Part shown: positions 1 through 8,947 of the stretch, piece after piece
How the letters are laid out: each line of letters starts with the position of its first letter
Numbering within the stretch: position 1 is the stretch's first letter
Assembly: GCF_905212195.1 (NCBI RefSeq)
Contig: NZ_CAJMDQ010000009.1
Coordinates: 1-44,368, forward strand
DNA length: 44,368 nt
DNA from: an uncultured Anaerotignum sp.
Lineage (GTDB): Bacteria > Bacillota > Clostridia > Lachnospirales > Anaerotignaceae
Direction: 5' to 3'
Made by a program: the position numbers and the translations under genes
Notes under the pieces: model-generated
What the model was told of the DNA's origin: nothing
Seen by the model: only the letters and a program-made list of their open reading frames with translations
The model's database searches: none

Positions 1-183
1 GGCAAAAAAGTGCGGCGCACTGCGCCGCACTTGAGACTGTTATACTCAGTAATTGATTATCCTCTGGCGTATCTGGCAGAAACGGGGGACGCAGACAGGG
101 ATTGCCGTTTTGATGTGGCAGAAATTTTGGAAGAAGACGGAAAGAAATATTTCCGATATATCGAAAACGCCTTTGAGGCATAA
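1..183 (+). CDS. YraN/UPF0102 family protein, C-terminal part (gene begins before the window)
   Basis: An open frame enters from the left edge and ends at TAA 181-183, giving about 60 C-terminal residues. The segment CRFDVAEILEEDG followed by YIENAF is typical of the end of UPF0102 (YraN) proteins, small proteins with a restriction-endonuclease/Holliday-junction-resolvase-like fold and no settled role. The catalytic N-terminal part lies outside the window, so activity cannot be judged. The stop is 13 nt before the pgeF start, so the two genes are probably co-transcribed. The family call rests on the CRFDV and NAF motifs only. Confidence 0.7.
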   Translation, partial: GKKVRRTAPHLRLLYSVIDYPLAYLAETGDADRDCRFDVAEILEEDGKKYFRYIENAFEA

Positions 184-196
184 AGGAGGAAGAAAC

Positions 197-1003
197 TTGC
201 AGATTGTAAAAAAAGGTGATGTGGAACTGATCACATTCGATAATCTGACCCAGACAGGCATGGTGAAACATGGCTTCACCACCCGTCACGGCGGCGTCAG
301 CACAGGCTATTACGGCACCATGAACATGGGCTTTTCCAGAGGGGAGGACAGAGCTCCTGTGGCGGAAAATTACCGCATTTTGGCAAGAGCCTTGGAGCTG
401 GACGAAAACGCTTTTGTGGCAACCCAGCAGACCCATACCACAAACGTACTGAAAGTGACAGCCAAAGACAAAGGATGCGGCGTTACAAAAGACAGAACTT
501 ATCACGATATCGACGGCTTGATGACAAATGAACCGGGCATCAATCTGGTGATTTTCGGGGCAGACTGCGTGCCCGTTTTTCTGTTGGATACCAAAAACAA
601 GGCTATTGGTCTGGCACACTGCGGCTGGAAAGGCACTGCCGACCGTATGGCAGAAAAAATTGTACAGGAAATGATGGCGGCATATGGCACAAATCCCAAG
701 GATATTGTGGCAGCCATTGGCCCCTCCATTGGGAAATGCTGTTTTCAGGTGGATGACCCTGTGGTAAATTTGTTCCGCAAACAGATTGCCTTTGCAGACG
801 ACATCATTTTTGACGACCCCACAGAAGAAGGCAAATACAAAATCGACCTGTGGGAAACCAACCGCAGACTGCTGGCGGAAATGGGTGTGGAAAACATTGA
901 GATTTCCGGTCTTTGCACCATGTGTGACACAGAGCGGTTCTACTCCCATCGGAAAATGCGGGAAAATCGCGGCGTTATGGCTGGCGTCATGACATTGCTG
1001 TAA
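197..1003 (+). CDS. pgeF: PgeF/YfiH-type multicopper-fold enzyme (laccase domain, peptidoglycan editing factor)
   Basis: 268 residues, the usual length for the YfiH/PgeF family. These cytoplasmic zinc enzymes have been reported to act on purine nucleosides and to prevent misincorporation into peptidoglycan precursors. Visible family motifs are TTRHGGVSTG, NMGFSRGED, TQQTHT, the metal-ligand stretches GADCVPVF and AHCGWKGT, GPSIGKCCFQV and the terminal FYSHRK. The start is taken as TTG 197, because an AGGAGG box at 184-189 sits just before it; an in-frame extension to position 53 would run through the upstream gene and shows no family similarity. It follows the YraN-like gene and is closed by a terminator. 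Confidence 0.9.
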   Translation: MQIVKKGDVELITFDNLTQTGMVKHGFTTRHGGVSTGYYGTMNMGFSRGEDRAPVAENYRILARALELDENAFVATQQTHTTNVLKVTAKDKGCGVTKDRTYHDIDGLMTNEPGINLVIFGADCVPVFLLDTKNKAIGLAHCGWKGTADRMAEKIVQEMMAAYGTNPKDIVAAIGPSIGKCCFQVDDPVVNLFRKQIAFADDIIFDDPTEEGKYKIDLWETNRRLLAEMGVENIEISGLCTMCDTERFYSHRKMRENRGVMAGVMTLL

Positions 1004-1015
1004 GAAAGACAGAAG

Positions 1016-1052
1016 GGCGTGAAATTTGAAGGTTTCACGCCTTTTTCTTTTT
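1016..1052 (+). terminator. Intrinsic terminator after pgeF
   Basis: GGCGTGAAA (1016-1024) pairs perfectly with TTTCACGCC (1033-1041) across an 8-nt loop and is followed by a run of T residues. Confidence 0.9.
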
Positions 1053-1150
1053 TATAAGGGTATTCGAGGCGGTTTTTGTTGTTCCGGCGTGGACAAGGGG
1101 GCTTTTTTGCGTAAAAATTTTGTGAAAAAGCCCGGAAATGTGGGAAAGTA

Positions 1151-1180
1151 TTGTATGTACCGCCTTTTTTATGCTATAAT
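1151..1180 (+). promoter_or_regulatory. Candidate sigma-A promoter for der-plsY-gpsA
   Basis: TTGTAT (1151-1156) and a perfect TATAAT (1175-1180) are separated by 18 nt. The site lies about 80 nt before the der start and after the pgeF terminator, so it should drive the der-plsY-gpsA run. Confidence 0.65.
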
Positions 1181-1261
1181 ACATAGAATGTGAAAGTGGG
1201 GGCGTATGCCCCCTTCTGTATGAAAATGAAAAACAATGAACATAGAGTTGGAGGAAAACAA

Positions 1262-2587
1262 ATGAGCAAACCCATCGTAGCAGTGGTGGGACGTCCCAAC
1301 GTGGGCAAGTCCACCCTTTTCAACAGGCTGGCGGGCGAACGCATTTCCATCGTACAGGATACCCCCGGCGTAACACGTGACAGAATCTACGCAGACGTAG
1401 AATGGCTGAATCACAAATTTACACTCATCGACACTGGTGGTATGGAAATCGGTTCTGAAGAAATCATTCAGAAACAGATTTTGCAGCAGGCGGAAATCGC
1501 CATTGAAACCGCTGACGTTATCCTGTTTGTCACAGACGTAAAAGCAGGCGTTACTGACGACGACCGTCAGGTGGCAAACAAACTGCGCCGCACCAAAAAA
1601 CCCGTTGTGCTGGCGGTCAACAAAGTAGACAGCGTAAAGCGCGACACCATGGATATTTACGAATTTTATGAACTTGCCATCGGCGATCCCATGCCCATTT
1701 CCGCAGGTCAGGCACTGGGTCTGGGGGATATGCTGGATCAGGTAGTGGCACACTTCCCTGAAGACAGCGACACACAGGAAGAAGACGATGCCATCAAAGT
1801 TGCCATCATCGGCAAACCTAACGTAGGTAAGTCCTCCCTGATTAATAAGATTCTGGGAGAAGACAGACTCATCGTCAGCAACATTCCCGGTACCACCCGT
1901 GACGCCATCGACTCTCCCATTGAAGTGGATGGTCAGAAATATGTGTTCATCGACACAGCGGGTATGCGCCGTAAGAGCAAGATTAAAGAAGAAATCGAGC
2001 GTTTCAGTATCATCCGTGCCGTTGCTGCCGTAGAACGCTGTGACGTTGCCATTCTGGTCATTGACGCCAACGAAGGTATCACCGATCAGGATACAAAGAT
2101 TGCCGGTATTGCCCATGAAAGAGGGAAAGCGGCTATCGTTGCTGTAAACAAATGGGATTCCATCGAAAAAGATGATAAGACCATGAACAAATACCTGAAG
2201 GACATCGGCAATGAACTGGCGTACATGCCTTATGCACCCAGAGTGTTCATTTCCGCGCATACAGGTCAGCGTGTAAATCGTCTGCTGGAACTGATTAAGA
2301 CCGTAAACGAAAACCACGCCCTGCGTATCAGCACTGGTGTTCTGAATGAAGTGCTCATTGAAGCAACAGCGATGCAGCAGCCCCCTGCGGACAAAGGCCG
2401 TCAGCTGCGTCTGTACTACATGACACAGGTATCCGTAAAACCCCCTACCTTTGTCATTTTCGTTAACGAGCGGGAACTGTTCCACTTCTCTTACCGCAGA
2501 TATATCGAAAACCAGCTGCGGGAAGCCTTCGGTTTTGTGGGCACACCCATTCATTTTATCGTAAGAGAAAAAGGGGATAAGGATTGA
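1262..2587 (+). CDS. der: Ribosome-assembly GTPase Der (EngA)
   Basis: 441 residues with two tandem GTPase domains, the hallmark of Der, which is needed for maturation of the 50S ribosomal subunit. Domain 1 has GRPNVGKS (about residues 10-17), DTGGME and NKVD; domain 2 has GKPNVGKS (about residue 183), DTAGMRRK and NKWD. A KH-like C-terminal domain follows. The start is ATG 1262, with GGAGG a few bases upstream; the in-frame ATG at 1190 has no ribosome binding site and adds non-family sequence. plsY starts 2 nt after the stop, so the two are translationally close and form an operon with gpsA. Confidence 0.97.
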   Translation: MSKPIVAVVGRPNVGKSTLFNRLAGERISIVQDTPGVTRDRIYADVEWLNHKFTLIDTGGMEIGSEEIIQKQILQQAEIAIETADVILFVTDVKAGVTDDDRQVANKLRRTKKPVVLAVNKVDSVKRDTMDIYEFYELAIGDPMPISAGQALGLGDMLDQVVAHFPEDSDTQEEDDAIKVAIIGKPNVGKSSLINKILGEDRLIVSNIPGTTRDAIDSPIEVDGQKYVFIDTAGMRRKSKIKEEIERFSIIRAVAAVERCDVAILVIDANEGITDQDTKIAGIAHERGKAAIVAVNKWDSIEKDDKTMNKYLKDIGNELAYMPYAPRVFISAHTGQRVNRLLELIKTVNENHALRISTGVLNEVLIEATAMQQPPADKGRQLRLYYMTQVSVKPPTFVIFVNERELFHFSYRRYIENQLREAFGFVGTPIHFIVREKGDKD

Positions 2588-2588
2588 T

Positions 2589-3200
2589 ATGTTTCGACTG
2601 ATTTGTATTGCCATTGGGTACTTTATCGGTTGTATCCAGACGGCGTTCATCATGGGCAAGCTCTGCAAAACAGACCTGAGCAAGAAAGGCAGCGGCAATC
2701 TGGGCACCACCAATGCCCTGCGTGTGCTGGGGTTTAAAGCAGGAGCAGTTACATTCATCGGGGATATTTTAAAAGGGGTCGTTAGTTTCATCATTGCCAG
2801 ATGGCTGTTCCCGGATATGGGCATTCTGGCAGGGATTTATGCCTGCGCAGGTACCATCTTAGGACATGATTTTCCTTTTTACCTGCATTTCAAAGGCGGG
2901 AAAGGCATTGCTGCCACCATTGGGCTGGTGCTGTGCATCGGTTTTACAGAATCCATGCCGCTGATGCTCATTTCCTTTATCATCGGTATTGTGGCAGTGG
3001 CAATGTCCGGTTATATTTCTCTTGGCTCCATGCTCTTTTCCATTGCCATTCCCGTTTGTGCCTTTTTCTTCCAGCTTCCACTGGAAGGAGCGCTGGTGCT
3101 GACAGCGCTGACCATTCTGGCACTGTGGAAACATCGGGCAAATATCGGAAGACTGCGTGCAGGCAATGAAAACAAGTTTACTTTGACAAAGAAAGTCTGA
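2589..3200 (+). CDS. plsY: Acyl-phosphate:glycerol-3-phosphate acyltransferase PlsY
   Basis: 203 residues and strongly hydrophobic with several membrane segments, as expected for PlsY, which makes lysophosphatidic acid from acyl phosphate and glycerol-3-phosphate in the membrane. The conserved loops are visible: GSGNLGTTNALRVLG, then HFKGGKGIAATIG, and a C-terminal KHRANIGRLRAGNENK. It lies between der and gpsA. The pairing with gpsA is functional, since GpsA makes the glycerol-3-phosphate that PlsY acylates. Confidence 0.96.
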   Translation: MFRLICIAIGYFIGCIQTAFIMGKLCKTDLSKKGSGNLGTTNALRVLGFKAGAVTFIGDILKGVVSFIIARWLFPDMGILAGIYACAGTILGHDFPFYLHFKGGKGIAATIGLVLCIGFTESMPLMLISFIIGIVAVAMSGYISLGSMLFSIAIPVCAFFFQLPLEGALVLTALTILALWKHRANIGRLRAGNENKFTLTKKV

Positions 3201-3216
3201 GGAAGGGGAGTTTGTT

Positions 3217-4206
3217 ATGAAAAATGTAGCGGTAATCGGTTCCGGCAGCTGGGGCACAGCCCTTGCCATCATTCTGACCAAGTATGACCATCAGGTGAAA
3301 ATTTGGGCAAGAAGTCAGGCAGCTGTAGACGAAATCAATAGCAAACATACCAACGAAAAATATCTTCCCGGCGTTACATTGCCGGAAACACTGACAGCCA
3401 CCACAGACCGTGAAGCGGCGCTGGAGGGTGCGGAAATCGTTATTTCTGCGGTGCCTTCCCGTGCGGTGCGCCAGACTATGACAGACTTTGCGCCTTATTT
3501 CAAACCCGGCATTGTCATCGTCAATGTGGCAAAAGGTCTGGAGGACGGCAGTCTGCTGCGTCTTTCTCAGGTAATTCAGGAATGCGTGCCTCAGTGCGAA
3601 GTATGCGTGCTGTCCGGCCCCAGCCATGCGGAAGAAGTGGCAAGAGAAATCCCCACCACATGCCTCATTGCTTCTGAAAATGAAGAAGTGGCAAAAATGG
3701 TGCAGAAAGAATTCATGAATCCCAAATTCCGCATTTACACCAGCACAGACGTCATTGGCGTGGAAATGGGCGCGGCTCTGAAAAACGTTATGGCATTGGC
3801 AGCAGGTATGAATGATGGTCTGGGCTTTGGGGACAACAGCAAAGCGGCTCTCATGACAAGAGGCATCGCGGAAATGAAGCGTCTGGGCATTGCCATGGGC
3901 GGCAAAGCGGAAACATTCGCTGGTCTTTCCGGCATCGGTGACCTGATTGTGACTTGTACCAGTATGCACTCCCGTAACCGCCGGGCAGGCATCCTGCTGG
4001 GACAGGGCAAAAGTCTGGAAGAAACACTGGCAGAAGTCAAAATGGTTGTAGAAGGTGTCAACACCGTACAGGCCGCTTGTCATCTGGCAGAAAAATACCA
4101 TGTTGACCTGCCCATCACACAAGCCATCAATGACGTGCTGTTCCATGGGAAAGATACCCAGACAGCTGTACTGGAATTGATGACAAGAGAAGGCAAGTCC
4201 GAATAA
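3217..4206 (+). CDS. gpsA: NAD(P)-dependent glycerol-3-phosphate dehydrogenase
   Basis: 329 residues, normal for GpsA, which reduces dihydroxyacetone phosphate to glycerol-3-phosphate for phospholipid synthesis. The N-terminal Rossmann motif is VIGSGSWGTALA. Family motifs NVAKGLE, LSGPSHAEEVA, the ALKNVMALAAGM helix with the catalytic lysine, and SRNRRAG are present. ATG 3217 is preceded by a purine-rich GGAAGGGGAG. It is the last gene of the der-plsY-gpsA run and is followed by a strong terminator. Substrate production here feeds PlsY directly upstream. Confidence 0.96.
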   Translation: MKNVAVIGSGSWGTALAIILTKYDHQVKIWARSQAAVDEINSKHTNEKYLPGVTLPETLTATTDREAALEGAEIVISAVPSRAVRQTMTDFAPYFKPGIVIVNVAKGLEDGSLLRLSQVIQECVPQCEVCVLSGPSHAEEVAREIPTTCLIASENEEVAKMVQKEFMNPKFRIYTSTDVIGVEMGAALKNVMALAAGMNDGLGFGDNSKAALMTRGIAEMKRLGIAMGGKAETFAGLSGIGDLIVTCTSMHSRNRRAGILLGQGKSLEETLAEVKMVVEGVNTVQAACHLAEKYHVDLPITQAINDVLFHGKDTQTAVLELMTREGKSE

Positions 4207-4235
4207 ATTACATATAAAAATGTCCTTTTCGGACA

Positions 4236-4290
4236 TCTTCATAAGAAAATAAAGAAAGCCAGAATCCATAGTAGGGGTTCTGGCTTTTTT
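4236..4290. terminator. Terminator between gpsA and the opposing MFS gene; member of a recurring hairpin family
   Basis: AAGCCAGAA (4256-4264) pairs with TTCTGGCTT (4278-4286), with A residues before and T residues after, so it can serve both converging genes. CTTCATAAGAAAA just upstream and the AAGCCAGAATCC arm recur in altered form near 40912-40993. Confidence 0.85.
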
Positions 4291-4307
4291 GATGTAGATT
4301 TTTTGCT

Positions 4308-5471
4308 TTATTCCGCAGTGCAGTGTCTGCCTTTTTCCGTCAGGATGGTCATGCACAGAGCAAAGACCAACAGCAGTACAGGATACAGCCCCATGGAGAT
4401 TTTTTCCGACAGAAAACCGGACACGGGAGGCATGGTGGTGCTGCCCAGATAAGAGATTGCCATTTGGGTGCCCATGAGGGATTGTGACAGAGATTTTCCA
4501 AACCGCTGAGGTGTAGCGTGGAGCAGGCTGGGATAAATGGGCGCACAGCCCAGCCCTGTGAGAATCAGTCCCAGACAAAGGAACAGGTTATGCAGGGGCA
4601 GAAGTATCAGAAGTATGCCCACAATGGCGGTGCCTTCTCCCAGACGTACCATGGCGTCATCGGAAAACCGCAGGGTAAGGAAGCCGCTGAAGAATCGTCC
4701 GGCAGTGATGCCCAAATAGAACAGGGAAATCCATTTCGCGGCAGTTTCGGCGGAAATGCCCCGCACAGCTACCATGTAACTGCTGCCCCAAAGACCTGTG
4801 GTCAGTTCCAGCGCGGAATAGAAGAAAAACGCCGTCAGAGCGGCTTTGACACCGGGACGTTTCAGCAGTTTTCCCCACTTTGGTGTTTGGGGACGAACCG
4901 TTTCGCCGCCGGAAAGGGGCAGCTCCTGTTTTTTCCATAAGGGCAGGGACAGGAGCAGGATGAGGGTCAATGCCATTTGCAGGAAGGAAATGGTGCGGTA
5001 GCCTGCCTGCCAGCCCATGCCGCGGCTCAAACATAAGCCCATGATGTAAGGCCCTCCCGTAGCGCCGATACCCCAGAAACAATGAAGCCAGCTCATGTGC
5101 TTTGCTTTGCAGTGGAGGGCGACGAAGTTATTCAGGGCAGCGTCTACGGAGCCAGCTCCCAGACCGTAAGGGATTGCCCAAAGGCAGAGGGCAAAGAAGC
5201 TGTCGGAAAGGGAGAAGCCAAAAAGGGCAAGGGCAGTCATGGCAACGCTGCACATGGTGACGGCGCCTGTGCCGAACCGCTGGATGACCCGATGGCTCAT
5301 AAGGCTGGACAGTATGGTGCTGGCGGTAATGAGAAAGGAAATGACGCCGCCTAAAGAAAGGGAAACGCCTAAACTTTCCTGCATTTGCGGCCACGCGGAG
5401 CCCAGCAGGGAATCCGGCAGTCCCAGTGAAATAAACGATACATAAATCAGTGCCAGAAGCAATGAAAACAT
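4308..5471 (-). CDS. Major facilitator superfamily transporter
   Basis: 387 residues with about 12 hydrophobic segments and a short basic loop after the second, as in MFS permeases. The N-terminal SLGLPDSLLGSAWP and mid-protein ALNNFVALHCKAKHMSWLHCFWG are typical of a bacterial MFS group found in clostridia; the substrate cannot be read from sequence. The start is ATG at 5471, with GGAGG upstream on the minus strand; an extension to 5570 would cross the divergent promoter region. The gene is divergent from an AraC-type regulator, which is the obvious candidate to control it. Confidence 0.85.
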   Translation of the reverse strand: MFSLLLALIYVSFISLGLPDSLLGSAWPQMQESLGVSLSLGGVISFLITASTILSSLMSHRVIQRFGTGAVTMCSVAMTALALFGFSLSDSFFALCLWAIPYGLGAGSVDAALNNFVALHCKAKHMSWLHCFWGIGATGGPYIMGLCLSRGMGWQAGYRTISFLQMALTLILLLSLPLWKKQELPLSGGETVRPQTPKWGKLLKRPGVKAALTAFFFYSALELTTGLWGSSYMVAVRGISAETAAKWISLFYLGITAGRFFSGFLTLRFSDDAMVRLGEGTAIVGILLILLPLHNLFLCLGLILTGLGCAPIYPSLLHATPQRFGKSLSQSLMGTQMAISYLGSTTMPPVSGFLSEKISMGLYPVLLLVFALCMTILTEKGRHCTAE

Positions 5472-5561
5472 AAAATACCTCCAAAAAGTAAGCAGTCTGT
5501 CTTTTTTTGCAAAAACAGTCCGCGAAAATGCGTACTCTATTAAAATACCGCCGAAAAAGGC

Positions 5562-5590
5562 TTGATGCAATCAATATATAGACGTATACT
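5562..5590 (+). promoter_or_regulatory. Promoter for the AraC-type gene, with a palindrome over the -35
   Basis: TTGATG (5562-5567) and TATACT (5585-5590) are spaced by 17 nt. The -35 lies in the inverted repeat TTGATGCAATCAA (5562-5574), a possible operator in the 145-nt space shared with the divergent MFS gene. Confidence 0.6.
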
Positions 5591-5616
5591 ATAAAAAAAC
5601 GGACAGGAGGGGTAGT

Positions 5617-6513
5617 ATGTCATTGGATGCCTGTGATGTAAACGTCAATCCCAGACAAATGGAACTGCGTCCCCATGGCACGGCGGATTTTCCCTGCGGC
5701 GGCTATGATACCCAGATTCGCAGCGGCGAAAAAGGCGGCGTTGCCTGGCATTGGCACGAAGAAACAGAAATATTATATGTAACGGAAGGCAGTGTGGAAG
5801 TATTCCTGCCGGACATGCGCTGGACCCTTTCCAAAGGCGAAGGGGCTTTCATCCATGCCAATGTGCTCCACAGCATACTGGCGGCAGGCGAAGGGGGCAA
5901 AATCCGCTCCGCTGTATTCCATACAAGACTCATCAGCGGCGGACAGGATACGGTTTTTCAGAAAAAATATATCGCCCCTCTGCTGGCTTATGGCGGCATT
6001 AAGGGGCTGCCCCTGACGGGGGAAGAACAGTGGCAGAAGGATATGCTGGCGGAAATCAAGGAAATCGTCCGCTTTCTGGAGAAAAAAGAAGAAGGCTATG
6101 AATGGGATGTGCGGGATACGCTGGGACGCTTGTGGCGGAATCTCTATGCCCATACAAAGCCCGTGGAAGGCGGAAACAGCCGGAAAACCATGGATGCACA
6201 GCGGCTCAAGAGCATGCTGGAATTGATTCAGAAAGAGTATAACGAGCCTTTGGACTTGGCAAGGATTGCCAGAGCGGCAAACATCGGGGAGAGGGAATGT
6301 CTGCGGTGCTTCCATCGTACCATTGGCATTTCTCCTTTGCAGTATCTTTTGCGGTATCGTGTTTCTCAGGCGGCGCTTTTGCTGCGGGAAACCAATCTGC
6401 CTGTGGCGGAAGTGGGGATGCGCTGTGGTTTTGACAGCCCCAGCCATTTTGCACAGACCTTCCGCAAATATTTTTCCATTACGCCAAGCGCTTATCGGAA
6501 AGGGAAGATTTAA
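5617..6513 (+). CDS. AraC-family transcriptional regulator with N-terminal cupin
   Basis: 298 residues. Residues about 25-110 form a cupin-like sensor (WHWHEETEILYVTEGSVEVF, then HANVLHSI). The last 100 residues hold the two AraC helix-turn-helix motifs (LDLARIARAANIGERECLRCF and EVGMRCGFDSPSHFAQTFRKYFSITPSAYR). The start ATG 5617 follows AGGAGGGG. It is divergent from the MFS transporter and directly upstream of the 6526-9593 gene run, so it may regulate either. The ligand is unknown. Confidence 0.9.
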   Translation: MSLDACDVNVNPRQMELRPHGTADFPCGGYDTQIRSGEKGGVAWHWHEETEILYVTEGSVEVFLPDMRWTLSKGEGAFIHANVLHSILAAGEGGKIRSAVFHTRLISGGQDTVFQKKYIAPLLAYGGIKGLPLTGEEQWQKDMLAEIKEIVRFLEKKEEGYEWDVRDTLGRLWRNLYAHTKPVEGGNSRKTMDAQRLKSMLELIQKEYNEPLDLARIARAANIGERECLRCFHRTIGISPLQYLLRYRVSQAALLLRETNLPVAEVGMRCGFDSPSHFAQTFRKYFSITPSAYRKGKI

Positions 6514-6525
6514 GGGGGAAAGAAA

Positions 6526-6720
6526 ATGCTTTTGGTGCTGAAGATTGTATTTGTCGTTTTTGCGGCAGTCATGGTCTTTTTCCCAAAAAAGATTTGGGAC
6601 ATATTTTATGGTAATTTCAGTGAGAATGCAGAGCCTCACGACGCAATGCTTACGGCATACCGCGCGGCTGGCATTATAGCCCTTGTGGTATTTATCATTA
6701 GAGGTATTTGGGGAAGCTGA
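6526..6720 (+). CDS. Small two-segment membrane protein of unknown function
   Basis: 64 residues. A hydrophobic helix at about 2-19, a polar middle section (WDIFYGNFSENAEPHD) and a second helix at about 44-60 suggest a small integral membrane protein. GGGGGA lies just upstream of ATG 6526. It sits 12 nt after the AraC gene and ends 14 nt before the likely start of the hydrolase gene, so it belongs to the same transcript. I do not recognise a named family with certainty. Confidence 0.7.
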   Translation: MLLVLKIVFVVFAAVMVFFPKKIWDIFYGNFSENAEPHDAMLTAYRAAGIIALVVFIIRGIWGS

Positions 6721-6734
6721 GGGGGGAGAAACCT

Positions 6735-7673
6735 TTGGAAATCAATAAAGTCATGCATGCGGCGCTGAAAGCGCTGTCTTATCCAGATTTGGATGTGAAA
6801 AAAACATATAAAATCAAACGGCGGCTGGAAGGCATCCGCTCCGCCCAGCTTTCACCGGAGAAAAATCTTTTTCAGGACTGGCGTGTGCCTTTTGGCAAGA
6901 CCAGTGTGCCTGTGCGGCTGTTTTTTCCCAATGACAAAGAGGTGTTGGAGCCTCCTGTGATTCTCTTTTTCCACGGCGGCGGCTGGGTCGTTGGGGACAT
7001 CAACAGCTATACGAAGGTATGCGCTTCTATGGCGCAGATATTGGAATCGGTGGTCATTTCCGTGGATTATCGTCTGGCGCCGGAGCATAAATTCCCGGCA
7101 GCGCCGGAGGACTGCTATCATGTGGCAAAAACATTGTTTTGTGATGGTTTTCCTTTTCCGGCGAAACCGGAGGAAATCACCCTCATGGGGGATTCTGCCG
7201 GCGGCAATCTGGCGGCAGTGGTATCCCAGATGGCAAGAGATCGTGGCGAATTTCAGGTAAAACAGCAGATACTGCTCTATCCTGCCACATTCAATGACCA
7301 TTCTCCCGCGTCGCCTTTCCCTTCTGTGGTAGAAAACGGCACGGATTATCTTTTGACCTCCAAACGGGTCTGCGACTATATGGAATTGTATCAATCCTCG
7401 CCGGAAGATCGGCAAAATCCGTATTTTGCGCCGCTCTTGGCGGAGGACTTTACCAATCAGCCCCGCACCTTGATTCTAACGGCAGAATTTGACCCCCTGC
7501 GGGATGAAGGGGAAGCCTATGGTGCGGAACTGCAGCGGGCAGGAAATGACGTGACAGTGGTGCGGATTGCCGATGGACTCCACGGATATTTTTCACTGCC
7601 GCCGCGGTTTGAAGCGGTGCAGGAAAGCTACCGCTGGATACAGCAATTCCTGAAAGGAGGAGAGCCTTTGTGA
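6735..7673 (+). CDS. Alpha/beta hydrolase of the HGGG (hormone-sensitive lipase-like) esterase type
   Basis: About 312 residues. The oxyanion-hole motif FFHGGGWVVGD, the nucleophile elbow GDSAGGNLAAV, the acid in AEFDPLRDEGEAY and the histidine in HGYFSL are all present, so the catalytic triad is complete. The probable start is TTG 6735 with a GGGGGGAG box in front; starts at 6708 (overlapping the previous gene) or ATG 6750 are alternatives. Its stop overlaps the next start (GTGA at 7670-7673), indicating translational coupling to the acyltransferase. Substrates of this family are short-chain acyl esters; the actual one is unknown. Confidence 0.88.
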   Translation: MEINKVMHAALKALSYPDLDVKKTYKIKRRLEGIRSAQLSPEKNLFQDWRVPFGKTSVPVRLFFPNDKEVLEPPVILFFHGGGWVVGDINSYTKVCASMAQILESVVISVDYRLAPEHKFPAAPEDCYHVAKTLFCDGFPFPAKPEEITLMGDSAGGNLAAVVSQMARDRGEFQVKQQILLYPATFNDHSPASPFPSVVENGTDYLLTSKRVCDYMELYQSSPEDRQNPYFAPLLAEDFTNQPRTLILTAEFDPLRDEGEAYGAELQRAGNDVTVVRIADGLHGYFSLPPRFEAVQESYRWIQQFLKGGEPL

Positions 7674-8947
7674 GTGATGCAAAGTGGAGCAGGCTGGAAA
7701 ACGCTGCAAAGATATTTCCGTCCACCACAAGCAGAGAAGATACAAAGGTTTTCCGTTTTACCTGTGAACTGACGGAAATGGTGCAGGAAGCACCCTTGCA
7801 GGCAGCCTTGGAAGAAACACTGGAATTTTTCCCCTTTTACCGCTATTCCCTGCGGCGGGGGCTGTTCTGGTACTTTTATGAAGAAAGTCGGGAGAAGCCG
7901 GTGGTGCGGGAGGAACATCTGCCGCCTTGCAGTAAGCTGTACCATCCCGACCGCCACGGACTGCTCTTTTCCGTGACGTACTATCGCTGCCGCATTAATC
8001 TGGAGGTATACCATTCCCTGACAGATGGGACAGGGGCATTGGCTTTTCTGCGGATGCTGACCATCCACTACATCAAGCAGGTACATGGAGAGGAAGTCCT
8101 TTCCCATGAAGCCCTCCGCAATGCGGTGCCTGTGCCGGAGCGCATGAGCGATAGTTTTGCACGATATTATACAGGTAAGAAAAAATACGAGAAACAGAAA
8201 GTCAAACGGGCTTATCGCATTTCCGGTATCCGCCTGCCAGACCATCAGATTCGCGTCATCGAAGGGACGGCGTCGGCATCTCAGATATTGCAAAAATCCC
8301 ATGAATACGGCACCACTGCCAGCATATTCCTTTGCAGTGTGCTGCTCAGGGCTATCCATGCCCAGATGCCAAAACGGGCGGAGAAATATCCCGTGAATCT
8401 GTCGGTGCCTGTAAATCTTCGGAATTATTTCCCGTCGGAATCTGCCAGAAACTTTTTCTCTGTCATTACGGTAGGCTATGATTTCGGAAAAAATCCCGAT
8501 GATTTTGCTTCTGTCATTGCTGCCGTCAAAGAAGGTTTTGCCAAAGAATTGACGGATGAAAAGGTCAAAGGCAGGCTCAATGACCTCTGTGCTTTGGAGC
8601 ATAACCTGCTGACCCGTATGGTGCCGCTGTTTTTGAAGGACATTAGTCTGAATATTGCCAATCGGGTGTCGGCAAGGGAAATCACCATGGCCTTTTCCAA
8701 TATCGGCCGTGTGGATATGCCTGCGGAAATGGCGCCTTATCTGCGGCAGTTCGGCGTGTTTGTCAGCACCAAGCGGATGCAGGTGTGCCTGTGCTCCTAT
8801 GGAGATCGGCTGACTATGGGATTTTCCGCGCCTTTTGTGGATACTTCCGTGCAGCGTCACTTTTTCAGACAGCTGACGGAAATGGGCATTGATGTGGAAT
8901 TGACGGCAAATGTACAGGAAGGAGGGGAAGTCCATGCGGATTTGTGA
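7670..8947 (+). CDS. Condensation-fold acyltransferase (alcohol acetyltransferase-like)
   Basis: 425 residues starting at GTG 7670 with AAAGGAGGAG upstream. The stretch YHSLTDGTGALAF carries the H-x3-DG active-site motif of CoA-dependent and NRPS condensation-type acyltransferases, and VNLSVPVNLRNYFP is the matching second-half motif. No carrier domain is present, so it should be a free-standing acyltransferase using acyl-CoA. It is translationally coupled to the upstream hydrolase and overlaps the downstream membrane protein, so the three likely act on one molecule, perhaps by making and releasing an ester or acylated product; that role is inferred from order only. Confidence 0.75.
   Translation: MSDAKWSRLENAAKIFPSTTSREDTKVFRFTCELTEMVQEAPLQAALEETLEFFPFYRYSLRRGLFWYFYEESREKPVVREEHLPPCSKLYHPDRHGLLFSVTYYRCRINLEVYHSLTDGTGALAFLRMLTIHYIKQVHGEEVLSHEALRNAVPVPERMSDSFARYYTGKKKYEKQKVKRAYRISGIRLPDHQIRVIEGTASASQILQKSHEYGTTASIFLCSVLLRAIHAQMPKRAEKYPVNLSVPVNLRNYFPSESARNFFSVITVGYDFGKNPDDFASVIAAVKEGFAKELTDEKVKGRLNDLCALEHNLLTRMVPLFLKDISLNIANRVSAREITMAFSNIGRVDMPAEMAPYLRQFGVFVSTKRMQVCLCSYGDRLTMGFSAPFVDTSVQRHFFRQLTEMGIDVELTANVQEGGEVHADL

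Noticed and set aside
1169..2824. A 551-codon open frame on the minus strand over der
   Set aside because: It lies entirely antisense to an unmistakable GTPase gene, is rich in His, Cys and Phe as expected of a mirrored frame, and has no family motif.
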